DNA of 64,000 bases from positions 62,001 through 126,000 of the forward strand of contig NZ_VFRP01000002.1 in assembly GCF_006385685.1 (NCBI RefSeq), written 5' to 3'. The stretch comes from Amaricoccus solimangrovi (GTDB taxonomy: Bacteria > Pseudomonadota > Alphaproteobacteria > Rhodobacterales > Rhodobacteraceae). Positions 45,411 to 53,665 of this stretch are shown piece by piece (position 1 is the stretch's first letter; each line of letters begins with the position of its first letter). The notes under the pieces were generated by a model, which had not been told where the DNA came from, ran no database searches, and saw nothing but the letters and a program-made list of their open reading frames with translations. Position numbers and translations under genes: made by a program.

Positions 45411-47687
45411 ATGAGCGAGGGGAGCAGCGAGGGCCGCTCGGCGGCGCTGGATTATCACGAGTTTCCGACCCCCGGTAAGCTCGAGATCCGCGCGACGAAG
45501 CCGATGGCGAACCAGCGCGATCTGAGCCGCGCCTACAGCCCCGGCGTGGCGGATGCCTGTCTCGAGATCAAGGCGAACCCGGCGGACAGCGTGCGCTACA
45601 CCGCGCGCGGCAACCTCGTCGCGGTGGTGACCAACGGCTCGGCGGTGCTCGGGCTCGGCAACATCGGCGCGCTCGCCGCGAAGCCGGTGATGGAGGGCAA
45701 GGCGGTCCTCTTCAAGAAGTTCGCCGCGATCGACTGTTTCGACATCGAGGTGAACGAGACCGACCCGGTGAAGCTCGCCGAGATCGTCGCCTCGCTGGAG
45801 CCGACCTTCGGCGCGATCAATCTCGAGGACATCAAGGCGCCGGACTGCTTCGTCGTCGAACGGCTCTGCCGCGAGAAGATGAACATCCCCGTCTTCCACG
45901 ACGACCAGCACGGCACGGCGATCGTGGTCGGCGCGGCCGCCGTGAACGCGCTCAAGGTCGCGAACAAGCGCTTCGAGGACGTAAAGGTCGTCTCGACCGG
46001 CGGCGGCGCGGCGGGCATCGCCTGCCTCAACATGCTGCTGAAGCTCGGCGTGAAGCGCGAGAACGTCTGGCTCTGCGACATCCACGGCCTCGTCCACGAG
46101 GGCCGCGAGGTGGACATGAACCCCGAGAAGGCGGCCTTCGCGCAGAAGACGGATCTGCGGACGCTCGCCGATGTGATCCCGGGCGCCGACCTCTTCCTCG
46201 GCCTGTCGGGCAAGGGCGTGCTGAAGGCCGACATGGTGCGGGCGATGGCGAAGGATCCGATCGTGCTCGCGCTCGCCAACCCCGATCCGGAGATCGACCC
46301 GGCCGAGGCGCGCGCCGCCAATCCGGACGTGATCATGGCGACCGGGCGCTCGGACTATCCGAACCAGGTCAACAACGTCCTCTGCTTCCCGTTCATCTTC
46401 CGCGGCGCGCTCGACGTCGGCGCGACCGAGATCAACGATGCGATGGCGGTCGCCTGCGTCGAGGGCATCGCCGAGCTCGCCCGCGCCTCCTCGAGCGCCG
46501 AGGCGGCGGCGGCCTATCAGGGCGAGCGGCTCTCCTTCGGCCGCGACTACCTGATCCCGAAGCCCTTCGACCCGCGGCTGCTCGCGATCGTCGCCGGCGC
46601 GGTCGCCCAGGCCGCGATGGAGAGCGGCGTGGCCACGCGCCCGCTCGACGACATCGAGGCCTACAAGGCCAGGCTCAACGCCTCCGTCTACCGCTCCTCC
46701 TTCATCATGCGCCGCGTCTTCGAGGTCGCCCGCACCGCCGAGCGCCGGATCGTCTTCGCCGAGGGCGAGGACGAGCGCGTGCTGCGCGCCGCCCAGGCGA
46801 TGCGCGAGGAGGGCGTCGGCGTGCCGATCCTGATCGGCCGTCCCGACGTGATGGCGCTGCGCTGCGAACGCGCGGCGCTGCCGCTCAAGGTCGGGACTGA
46901 CTTCGATTTCGTCAATCCCGAGGATGACCCCCGCTATCGCGAATACTGGCGCACCTATCACCAGATCATGCAGCGCCGCGGCGTGACGCCCGATCTCGCC
47001 CGCGCGATCATGCGCACCAACACCACGGCGATCGGCGCGGTGATGGTGGCGCGCGGCGAGGCGGACAGCCTGATCTGCGGCACCTTCGGCCAGTTCCTGT
47101 GGCACCTCAACTACGTGCGCCAGGTGCTCGCGACCCCGGCGCTGACGCCGGTGGGGGCGCTGTCGCTGATGATCGCGGAGAAGACGCTGCTCTTCGTCGC
47201 CGACACGCAGGTCAATCCGGAGCCGACCGCGGCGCAGATCGCGGAGACGGTGATCTCGGCCGCCCGCCACGCCCGCCGTTTCGGCGTCGAGCCGAAGATC
47301 GCGCTCTGCTCGCATTCCCAGTTCGGCAATCTCGACACCGATTCCGGCCGGCGGATGCGCGAGGCGCTCCAGATCCTCGACGCGCGCGAGGTCGATTTCA
47401 TCTACGAGGGCGAGATGCATTCCGATCTCGCGCTCGATCCGGAGCTGCGCGCGCGCATCTTCCCCAATTCGCGGATGGAGGGGGCGGCGAACGTGCTCGT
47501 CTTCGCCAATACCGACGCGGCGAGCGCGGTCAGGAACATCATCAAGATGGTCTCCGGCGGGCTCGAGGTCGGGCCGATCCTGATGGGAATGGGGAACCGG
47601 GCGCATATCGTCACGCCGTCGATCACGACGCGGGGCCTCCTGAACATCGCGGCCCTCGCCGGGGCGCCGGTGCATACCTACGGCTGA
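45411..47687 (+). CDS. maeB: NADP-dependent malic enzyme with C-terminal phosphotransacetylase-like domain
   Basis: Decarboxylates malate to pyruvate with NADP+. The 758-residue protein has the malic enzyme half (~1-430): RDLSRAYSPGVADACLEI, NLEDIKAPDCFVVE, VFHDDQHGTAIVVGAAAVN and the Rossmann motif VVSTGGGAAGIACLN. The C-terminal half (~430-758) is a phosphotransacetylase-like domain (FAEGEDERVLRAAQAM, ANTDAASAVRNIIKM) that in this class binds acetyl-CoA and regulates activity. The start at 45411 follows AAGGAGAAGGGAGG. In context it can drain succinyl-CoA-derived C4 acids from propionate to pyruvate. Confidence 0.96.
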   Translation: MSEGSSEGRSAALDYHEFPTPGKLEIRATKPMANQRDLSRAYSPGVADACLEIKANPADSVRYTARGNLVAVVTNGSAVLGLGNIGALAAKPVMEGKAVLFKKFAAIDCFDIEVNETDPVKLAEIVASLEPTFGAINLEDIKAPDCFVVERLCREKMNIPVFHDDQHGTAIVVGAAAVNALKVANKRFEDVKVVSTGGGAAGIACLNMLLKLGVKRENVWLCDIHGLVHEGREVDMNPEKAAFAQKTDLRTLADVIPGADLFLGLSGKGVLKADMVRAMAKDPIVLALANPDPEIDPAEARAANPDVIMATGRSDYPNQVNNVLCFPFIFRGALDVGATEINDAMAVACVEGIAELARASSSAEAAAAYQGERLSFGRDYLIPKPFDPRLLAIVAGAVAQAAMESGVATRPLDDIEAYKARLNASVYRSSFIMRRVFEVARTAERRIVFAEGEDERVLRAAQAMREEGVGVPILIGRPDVMALRCERAALPLKVGTDFDFVNPEDDPRYREYWRTYHQIMQRRGVTPDLARAIMRTNTTAIGAVMVARGEADSLICGTFGQFLWHLNYVRQVLATPALTPVGALSLMIAEKTLLFVADTQVNPEPTAAQIAETVISAARHARRFGVEPKIALCSHSQFGNLDTDSGRRMREALQILDAREVDFIYEGEMHSDLALDPELRARIFPNSRMEGAANVLVFANTDAASAVRNIIKMVSGGLEVGPILMGMGNRAHIVTPSITTRGLLNIAALAGAPVHTYG

Positions 47688-47697
47688 CCCGGGGCGC

Positions 47698-47721
47698 GGG
47701 CGGCCGCGACGGCGGCCGCCC
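47698..47721 (+). terminator. Hairpin after maeB
   Basis: GGGCGGCCG pairs perfectly with CGGCCGCCC across the loop CGACGG, 10 bases after the maeB stop. A weak TCTTCCTTT follows some 10 bases later. prpE begins 84 bases further on, so prpE probably has its own promoter. Confidence 0.5.
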
Positions 47722-47805
47722 ACCCGACGTAAGTCTTCCTTTGCCGGAAGCTTCGATGAGGGTTGATCGTAGCCAACTCAGAAGAAGCGGAAGGGAAGGG
47801 AAGCC

Positions 47806-49710
47806 ATGGGCTACCAGGAGATCTACGAGGGATGGCGCGCGGATCCGGAGGGATTCTGGCTCAGGGCGGCGGAGGCCGCGGACTGGATCCGCCCCCCTTC
47901 CAGGGCGCTCGACGACAGCCGCGCGCCGATCTACGGCTGGTTCGCCGACGGCCTCTGCAACGTCTGCCACAACGCGGTCGACCGGCACGTGGCCGCGGGC
48001 CGGGGCGACCAGGCCGCGATCATCCATGACAGCCCGGTCACCGGCGCCAAGACGCGCATCACCTACGCCGAACTGCTCGACCAGGTCTCGCGCCTCGCCG
48101 GCGCGCTCGCCGCGCGCGGGGTGACGAAGGGCGACCGGGTCGTGATCTACATGCCGATGGTGCCCGAGGCGCTGGTCGCGATGCTCGCCTGCGCGCGGAT
48201 CGGCGCGGTGCATTCGGTGGTCTTCGGCGGATTCGCGGCGCCGGAACTCGCGGTCCGGATCGACGACGCGGCGCCGAAGGCGATCCTGCTCGCCTCCCGC
48301 GGGGTCGAGCCGGGGCGGGTCGTGCCCTACAAGCCGATGGTGGACGCCGCGATCGAGCTCGCGAAGGTGAAGCCCGAATTCTGCCTCGTGTTCCAGCGCG
48401 CGCCGGGAGACGCCGCGCTGGTCGAGGGACGCGACGAGGACTGGGCCGAGGCCGTGGCCGCCGCCGAACCGGCGCCCTGCGTGCCGGTGGGCGGCATGGA
48501 TCCGCTCTATATCCTCTATACCTCCGGCACGACCGGGCAGCCGAAGGGTGTCGTGCGGCCCTCGGCGGGCTACATGGTGGCGCTGCTCTGGACCATGCCG
48601 AACGTCTACGACGTGAAACCCGGAGAGGTGTTCTGGAGCGCCTCGGACGTGGGCTGGGTCGTCGGCCATTCCTACATCTGCTACGCGCCGCTGCTTCATG
48701 GCGCGACCACCGTGGTCTACGAGGGCAAGCCGGTCGGCACGCCCGACGCCGGCGCCTTCTGGCGGGTGATCGAGGAGTACGGGGTGGTGAGCTTCTTCAC
48801 CGCGCCGACCGCGCTCCGCGCGATCAAGCGCGACGATCCGATCGGCGACCGGCTGCGGGACTACGACACGACGAGCCTGCGCAATCTCTACCTCGCGGGC
48901 GAGCGCGCGGATCCCGACACGGTCGAATGGGCCGGCCGGCTGCTCGGCGTGCCGGTGATCGACAACTGGTGGCAGACCGAGACCGGCTGGCCGATCTGCG
49001 CCAACCCGGTCGGGATCGAGCGCCTGCCGGTGAAGCTCGGCTCGCCGACCGTGCCGATGCCGGGCTATGACGTGCGGATCCTGTCCTCGGAGGGCGAGCC
49101 GATCGCCGCGGGCGAACTCGGCGCCGTCGCGATCCGGCTGCCGCTGCCGCCGGGGACGCTCTCGACGCTCTGGAACGCCGAGGCGCGGTTCGTGAAATCC
49201 TATCTCACGACCTTCGAGGGCTATTACGAGACCGGCGACGCCGGGATCATCGACGAGGACGGCTATCTCCACATCATGGCGCGCACCGACGACGTGATCA
49301 ACGTCGCGGGCCACCGCCTCTCGACCGGCGCGATGGAGGAGGTGCTGGCGAGCCATCCCGATGTCGCGGAATGCGCGGTGATCGGCGTGGCGGACCCGCT
49401 GAAGGGCCAGCTGCCGATGGGCTTCCTCTGCCTCAATCGGGGATGCGCGCGCGACCACGACGAGATCGTGCGCGAATGCGTGAAGCTCGTGCGCGAGAAG
49501 ATCGGCCCGGTGGCGGCGTTCAAGGAGGCGATCGTGGTCGACCGGCTGCCGAAGACGCGCTCCGGCAAGATCCTGCGCGCGGTGATGGGCCGCATCGCCG
49601 ACGGCCAGGACTACAAGGCGCCGGCCACGATCGACGATCCCGTCATCCTCGAGGAGATCACCGAGAGCCTGAGCCGGATCGGCTACGCGAAGCGCGCCGA
49701 AACCACCTGA
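47806..49710 (+). CDS. prpE: Propionyl-CoA synthetase
   Basis: AMP-forming acyl-CoA synthetase that activates propionate. The 634-residue protein starts MGYQEIYEGWRADPEGFW, the PrpE rather than Acs opening, and has the P-loop YILYTSGTTGQPKGVV, the WWQTETGWPI motif, YYETGDAGIIDEDGYL and the acetylatable Lys in KTRSGKILRAVM near the C-terminus. The start at 47806 follows GGAAGGGAAGGG. With pccAB and the mutase it completes the route from free propionate to succinyl-CoA, except the epimerase. Confidence 0.94.
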   Translation: MGYQEIYEGWRADPEGFWLRAAEAADWIRPPSRALDDSRAPIYGWFADGLCNVCHNAVDRHVAAGRGDQAAIIHDSPVTGAKTRITYAELLDQVSRLAGALAARGVTKGDRVVIYMPMVPEALVAMLACARIGAVHSVVFGGFAAPELAVRIDDAAPKAILLASRGVEPGRVVPYKPMVDAAIELAKVKPEFCLVFQRAPGDAALVEGRDEDWAEAVAAAEPAPCVPVGGMDPLYILYTSGTTGQPKGVVRPSAGYMVALLWTMPNVYDVKPGEVFWSASDVGWVVGHSYICYAPLLHGATTVVYEGKPVGTPDAGAFWRVIEEYGVVSFFTAPTALRAIKRDDPIGDRLRDYDTTSLRNLYLAGERADPDTVEWAGRLLGVPVIDNWWQTETGWPICANPVGIERLPVKLGSPTVPMPGYDVRILSSEGEPIAAGELGAVAIRLPLPPGTLSTLWNAEARFVKSYLTTFEGYYETGDAGIIDEDGYLHIMARTDDVINVAGHRLSTGAMEEVLASHPDVAECAVIGVADPLKGQLPMGFLCLNRGCARDHDEIVRECVKLVREKIGPVAAFKEAIVVDRLPKTRSGKILRAVMGRIADGQDYKAPATIDDPVILEEITESLSRIGYAKRAETT

Positions 49711-49766
49711 TCGGACGCCTTCCCCGGGCATTCCGTCGGGAAAGGGGATGAGCGCGGCTTATCCGA

Positions 49767-49787
49767 TTGAAATCATCTTGATTTCAA
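49767..49787. promoter_or_regulatory. Perfect AT-rich inverted repeat upstream of the signalling cassette
   Basis: TTGAAATCA-TCT-TGATTTCAA is a perfect 9-bp-arm palindrome, 69 bases before the first gene of the cassette. In DNA of about 70% G+C such an AT-rich dyad is a good operator candidate; the left arm could also serve as a -35-like TTGAAA. Confidence 0.6.
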
Positions 49788-49809
49788 CCCAGCATGGTGT
49801 TTGCTGGCG

Positions 49810-49831
49810 GCGGGGTGGGATGCCACCCCGC
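49810..49831. promoter_or_regulatory. GC-rich hairpin in the leader of the signalling cassette
   Basis: GCGGGGTGG-GATG-CCACCCCGC is a perfect 9-bp stem with a four-base loop, 25 bases before the ATG at 49856. If transcription starts at the AT-rich dyad, this lies in the 5' leader and could affect translation or mRNA stability. Confidence 0.5.
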
Positions 49832-49855
49832 GATGGCGCGAACGGGTGAGGGGAA

Positions 49856-50383
49856 ATGGCGGTGATGGGCGGCCATCGGTTCGGACGGTCCTTGATGGCG
49901 CTGGCCGTCGCTCTCGGGCTGGGATTGGCGGGCGGTCTCGCGGGTCCGGGGCCGGTCCTGGCCCGGGAGGCGGAGACCGCGGCGCTCACCGCCTCCCCGG
50001 GCGAATCGGGCGCCGAGACGAGCCTCTCGCTCGCCGAGTTGCGCGCGATGCCCTGGACCACCGTTTCGACGCGGAACCTCTACAACGACGGGGTCGTGGC
50101 CTACGCCGGTCCGCTGATGCGCGACGTGCTTGCCCGGCTGGGGCTCGACGGCGCGGACTCCGTGATCTGCGTGGCGCTCAACGACTACGAGGTGGAGATC
50201 CCGACCGCGGATTTCCGCGACTGGGACGTCATCCTCGCCATGGAGGCCGATGGCGCGCCGCTGTCGCCGCGGGAGACGGGCCCGCTCTGGATCATCTATC
50301 CGCAGACCGATCATCCCGAACTCGACGCGCCGATCTACAACCAGCGCCTGATCTGGCAACTGATCCGGATCGAGGCGCGCTGA
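49856..50383 (+). CDS. Periplasmic sulfite-oxidase-fold protein lacking the molybdenum-cofactor cysteine
   Basis: A 175-residue exported protein, signal peptide ~1-36 (SLMALAVALGLGLAGGLAGP, ALAREAE region). The mature part resembles the molybdopterin-binding sulfite oxidase/MsrP fold: LAELRAMPWTTVSTRNLYND, AYAGPLMRDVLARLGL, ADSVICVALNDYEVEIPTAD, ILAMEADGAPLSPRETGPLW and IIYPQ. The strand where this fold places its Mo-ligating Cys reads STRNLYNDGVV, without Cys; the only Cys is later, in ICVALN. It is therefore probably a binding protein, not an oxidoreductase. It ends 4 bases before the histidine kinase gene, suggesting it is the sensor's periplasmic partner. Confidence 0.75.
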   Translation: MAVMGGHRFGRSLMALAVALGLGLAGGLAGPGPVLAREAETAALTASPGESGAETSLSLAELRAMPWTTVSTRNLYNDGVVAYAGPLMRDVLARLGLDGADSVICVALNDYEVEIPTADFRDWDVILAMEADGAPLSPRETGPLWIIYPQTDHPELDAPIYNQRLIWQLIRIEAR

Positions 50384-50387
50384 GCGG

Positions 50388-52013
50388 ATGCGCCGGCTCC
50401 CCCGCTACCTCGGTGTCGTCATGCTGCTCGCCGCCGGAGCCGTCGCCGCGCTCGGCTACGACGCGATGCGTCACGACGCGGGCCGGCTCGACGACACCGG
50501 GCGCGGCGCGATGCTCTGGTGGGGGGCGCAGACCGAGATCGACATGCTGAAGTTCGAACTCAGGCTCGCCGACCTGCGCCTGGTCCGGACCGAGGCGGCG
50601 GCCGACGCGGCGCGCCAGAGCTTCAACGCGCTCTGGAGCCGCGTCACGATGATCGGCACGGGCGCGATCGGCGCCCGGCTGCGCGAATACGACGAGGGAC
50701 CGGGCGCGGTGCGCGACCTGGCGGCGCTCCTGCGCGAGATCGATCCCGTGATCGCGGAACTGCGCCCCGACGATCCCGCGCGCGTGGCCGAGATGCTGCG
50801 GCGGCTCGAGGCGCTGCACCGGCCGCTGCGTCTCTATACGCTGAGGGTGATGCAGGCCGATGCCGAGATATCGGCGGAGCTGCGCGACAGGATCTCTTGG
50901 AGCGCCCGCGTCATCGTCTCGATCAGCGGTCTCGCGCTGCTCGCGGCCTTCATGTCGCTCTTCTTCCTGATGCGCGACAACCGGTCCCAGCGCGCCATGG
51001 CCCGGATGAGCCAGCGCGCGGCGGAGGCGGCGGAACTGGCGAGCCGGGCGCAGTCGCGCTTCCTCTCGATGATGAGCCACGAGCTGCGCAACCCGCTCAA
51101 CGGCGTGCTCGGCCCCCTCGCGCTGCTCGGGCAGAGCGACATGGGCTCGCGCCAGCGGCGGCTGATCGAGCAGGCGAGCCAGTCGGGCAATGCGATGTCG
51201 CAGATGGTCGCGGGCCTGCTCGACTACGCGGAGATCCAGGACGGCGGCCTCGCGGCCCGGGCGGCGCCGACGCGCGTCACGGCGCTCGCCGAGATGATCC
51301 GGACGCACGTGCGCGGCTCGACCGGCGCCGATCTCCGGGTGGAGGTGGCGGAGGACACGCCGGGCGTCGTCCAGGGCGATCCGGACCGCCTGAGCCAGAT
51401 CTTCGTCCATCTCGCCGAATACCTGCTCGAAAGCTGCGACCCGGCCGCGCTCTCGCTTCGGCTCGCCTACCGCGCCGGCGCGCTCGTCGGCGTTCTGCGG
51501 CTGGCGGACGGGGCCGGGCTCGAGCGCAAGCTCGACCTCTTGCGCGAACTCGACGCCGGCGATCCGGAACAGGTGCAGAGCGACGCGCTCCGCCCGCTGA
51601 TCGCGCGCGGGCTCCTGTCCGCGCTCGGGGGCGCGCTCGCGATCGAGGCGGAGGCGGAGGGCGGACGGCGGATCGTGGTGAGCGTGCCCGCGCGCGAACT
51701 CGCGCTGAAACGCGTCCGGGTCTTTCTCGACACGCGCTCGAAGGCGCTGGCGGCGATCTATCGCGCGGCGCTGCGCTCCGACGACGTGATCTTCGAGGAG
51801 GCGGCCGGGCCCGGCGCGGTCGATCTCGTGCTGGTGGACGCGGCGCGGGCGGAGGAGGAGGCGGTGATGGGCGAGCTTCGCGCGCGCCATCCGAAGGCGC
51901 TCTTCGTCGCGCTCGGCCAGCCGGGCCATCCGGCGGCCTTCGACGAGGTGGTGGAGGAGCCGAACGATTTCGAGGGGCTGCGCGCGCGCATCATGGACCG
52001 GCTGGCGTCGTGA
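50388..52013 (+). CDS. Membrane histidine kinase with degenerate ATPase and receiver domains
   Basis: Sensor of 541 residues. Membrane helices lie at ~8-24 and ~173-195, enclosing a ~145-residue helical periplasmic domain. The dimerisation domain has FLSMMSHELRNPLNGVLGPL with His231 intact. The following ATPase domain is poor: the N-box reads QIFVHLAEYLLESC without the usual Asn, and the G1 region is RLADGAGLERKL. The C-terminus (~425-535) is receiver-like (RVRVFLDTRSKALAAIY, VDLVLVDAARAEEEA) but lacks the acidic pair and the conserved Lys. It may be a phosphatase or pseudokinase passing signal to the next protein rather than a full kinase. Confidence 0.85.
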   Translation: MRRLPRYLGVVMLLAAGAVAALGYDAMRHDAGRLDDTGRGAMLWWGAQTEIDMLKFELRLADLRLVRTEAAADAARQSFNALWSRVTMIGTGAIGARLREYDEGPGAVRDLAALLREIDPVIAELRPDDPARVAEMLRRLEALHRPLRLYTLRVMQADAEISAELRDRISWSARVIVSISGLALLAAFMSLFFLMRDNRSQRAMARMSQRAAEAAELASRAQSRFLSMMSHELRNPLNGVLGPLALLGQSDMGSRQRRLIEQASQSGNAMSQMVAGLLDYAEIQDGGLAARAAPTRVTALAEMIRTHVRGSTGADLRVEVAEDTPGVVQGDPDRLSQIFVHLAEYLLESCDPAALSLRLAYRAGALVGVLRLADGAGLERKLDLLRELDAGDPEQVQSDALRPLIARGLLSALGGALAIEAEAEGGRRIVVSVPARELALKRVRVFLDTRSKALAAIYRAALRSDDVIFEEAAGPGAVDLVLVDAARAEEEAVMGELRARHPKALFVALGQPGHPAAFDEVVEEPNDFEGLRARIMDRLAS

Positions 52014-52023
52014 GGATGAGCCT

Positions 52024-52056
52024 TTGCCAAACCGCCCGGTCCCGCGTATCATACGC
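52024..52056 (+). promoter_or_regulatory. Sigma-70-like promoter with an inverted repeat over the -10 box
   Basis: TTGCCA (52024-52029), 17 bases, then TATCAT (52047-52052): each box has one mismatch to consensus. The palindrome GCGTAT-C-ATACGC (52044-52056) covers the -10, a classic repressor placement. It lies in the 121-base gap before the soluble kinase-receiver-Hpt gene, so the last two genes can be expressed separately from the sensor. Confidence 0.6.
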
Positions 52057-52134
52057 TGAACTCAGCGGAACGTTTGCAACTTGGGGTTTATCCGGCTCCG
52101 GGGCCGACGGCGGCGCGGGTCGGGAGGAGCTGGA

Positions 52135-53649
52135 ATGAGCATCATCGCCTCGCCGTTCGGTGCCGAGCCGGCGCGCACGGCGCGGGCGCGCGCGTGGCGG
52201 GGCGAATTCGACCAGCCCATGCTGGCCCATGATCTGCGCGCGGAGCTGCGGGGCATGCTGGACGGCCTCGCCTCCATCGACGCCGACGCGCTTCCGCGCG
52301 AGGCGCGGGAGGAGCTGGAGCGCGTCGCCGCGGCGGCCGAGGGGGTGAACGCCCTGCTCGGCCTCGTCTTCGAGGAAGTCGGCGCGGAGCCGGCGGAGGC
52401 AGGGGAACCCGCCGCCGTCAACGTGGCGGAACTGCTCGATGCGCAGCGCCGGCGCTGGACGGCGGAGGCGCGGCGCAAGGGCCTGTCGCTGCGCGTCGTC
52501 TCGGAGGCGGACGCGCCCTCCCGCGTCGATCTCGACCCGCTGCCCCTCGCGCGCCTGCTCGGGCATCTCGTCGGCGAGGCGGTCCGGCATTGCGGGAGCG
52601 GCGGCGTCGAACTGGTCGCGAGCGCGACGCGGCGGGGCGGCGTGCTGCTGCATCTCTCCGATTCCGGGCCGGGCGTCGGGCAGGAGGTGCTCGAACGCCT
52701 GCGCGCCGACGCGGCGCCGGAGGGCACCGATCCGCCCGCCACGCCGCGCGACGCCGGACTGCGCCGGGCGCGGCGCCTCGCGGACCTGATCCCGGCGCGG
52801 CTCGTCCTGCGCGACCGCGCCGCGGGCGGGTTCGAGGCGCTGATCGAACTGCCGCCGGAGATCTGCTCGCGCTGCGAACCGGTGGCGCCGGAACCGGAGG
52901 CCGATCTCGACGGCGCGCGCATCCTGCTCGCCGAGGACAATCCGACCAACCAGATGGTCGCGGCGCAGATGCTGCGGGCGCTGCGCGCCGAGGTGACCGT
53001 GGCCGGGGACGGCGCGGAGGCGCTCGCGGTGTTCGAGGCAGGGGATTTCGACATGGTGGTGCTCGACATCGAGATGCCGCGCGTCTCCGGGCTCGACGTG
53101 ATCCGGCGGATCCGGGCGCGCGGCGACAGGCGCGCGAACCTGCCCATCGTGGCGCTGACCGCCTATGCGATGCGCGAGCATCAGGAGCGGATCGCGAAGG
53201 CGGGCGCGAACGGGCTGGTCTCGAAGCCGATCGGCGGGATAGAACAGCTTGGCCGCGCGCTGGTCGCGCATCTGCCGCCCGGGTTCCGCGCCCGCGCGCC
53301 CCAGGAGCCGGGCGCCGGCGATCCGGTGGTCGATCAGGCCATCTACGACGCTCTGGCGCAGGCGATCGGGACGGAGCTGATGGGCGAACTCGTGGAGAAG
53401 GTCATCGCCGACCTGGGCGCGGCCCGCGCGGATCTGGAGACCGCACGGGCCTCGGGGGATCTGGCGCTGATCCGCTCCGCCTCGCATATCCTGATCTCGG
53501 TCGCGGGCGCGATCGGGGCGGTGGGGTTGCAGAGCCAGGCGCGCGCGGTCAACGGGCTGGCGCACGGGCGGGCGCCGCTCGACGCGGCGCTCGATGGCTG
53601 CGTCGCGGAAATCGGCGCGGTCCTGGCCTTCCTCGCGAAGGACGGGTGA
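52135..53649 (+). CDS. Soluble hybrid signalling protein: kinase core - receiver - Hpt
   Basis: A 504-residue cytoplasmic protein without membrane helices. Residues ~28-80 hold a possible phospho-helix (AHDLRAELRGMLDGL, His32), followed by a reduced HATPase-like domain (~100-240; LLHLSDSGPGVGQ as the G1 box). Residues 261-370 form an intact receiver: AEDNPTN, Asp311 in VVLDIEMPRVSG, Lys364 in LVSKPI. The C-terminus (~400-500) is an Hpt domain with His451 in IRSASHILISVAGAIGAVGL. The start at 52135 follows GGGAGGAG. It is the natural middle step between the membrane kinase and the LuxO-like activator. Confidence 0.85.
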   Translation: MSIIASPFGAEPARTARARAWRGEFDQPMLAHDLRAELRGMLDGLASIDADALPREAREELERVAAAAEGVNALLGLVFEEVGAEPAEAGEPAAVNVAELLDAQRRRWTAEARRKGLSLRVVSEADAPSRVDLDPLPLARLLGHLVGEAVRHCGSGGVELVASATRRGGVLLHLSDSGPGVGQEVLERLRADAAPEGTDPPATPRDAGLRRARRLADLIPARLVLRDRAAGGFEALIELPPEICSRCEPVAPEPEADLDGARILLAEDNPTNQMVAAQMLRALRAEVTVAGDGAEALAVFEAGDFDMVVLDIEMPRVSGLDVIRRIRARGDRRANLPIVALTAYAMREHQERIAKAGANGLVSKPIGGIEQLGRALVAHLPPGFRARAPQEPGAGDPVVDQAIYDALAQAIGTELMGELVEKVIADLGAARADLETARASGDLALIRSASHILISVAGAIGAVGLQSQARAVNGLAHGRAPLDAALDGCVAEIGAVLAFLAKDG

Positions 53650-53665
53650 GGGGGAGGGCGAGGGG

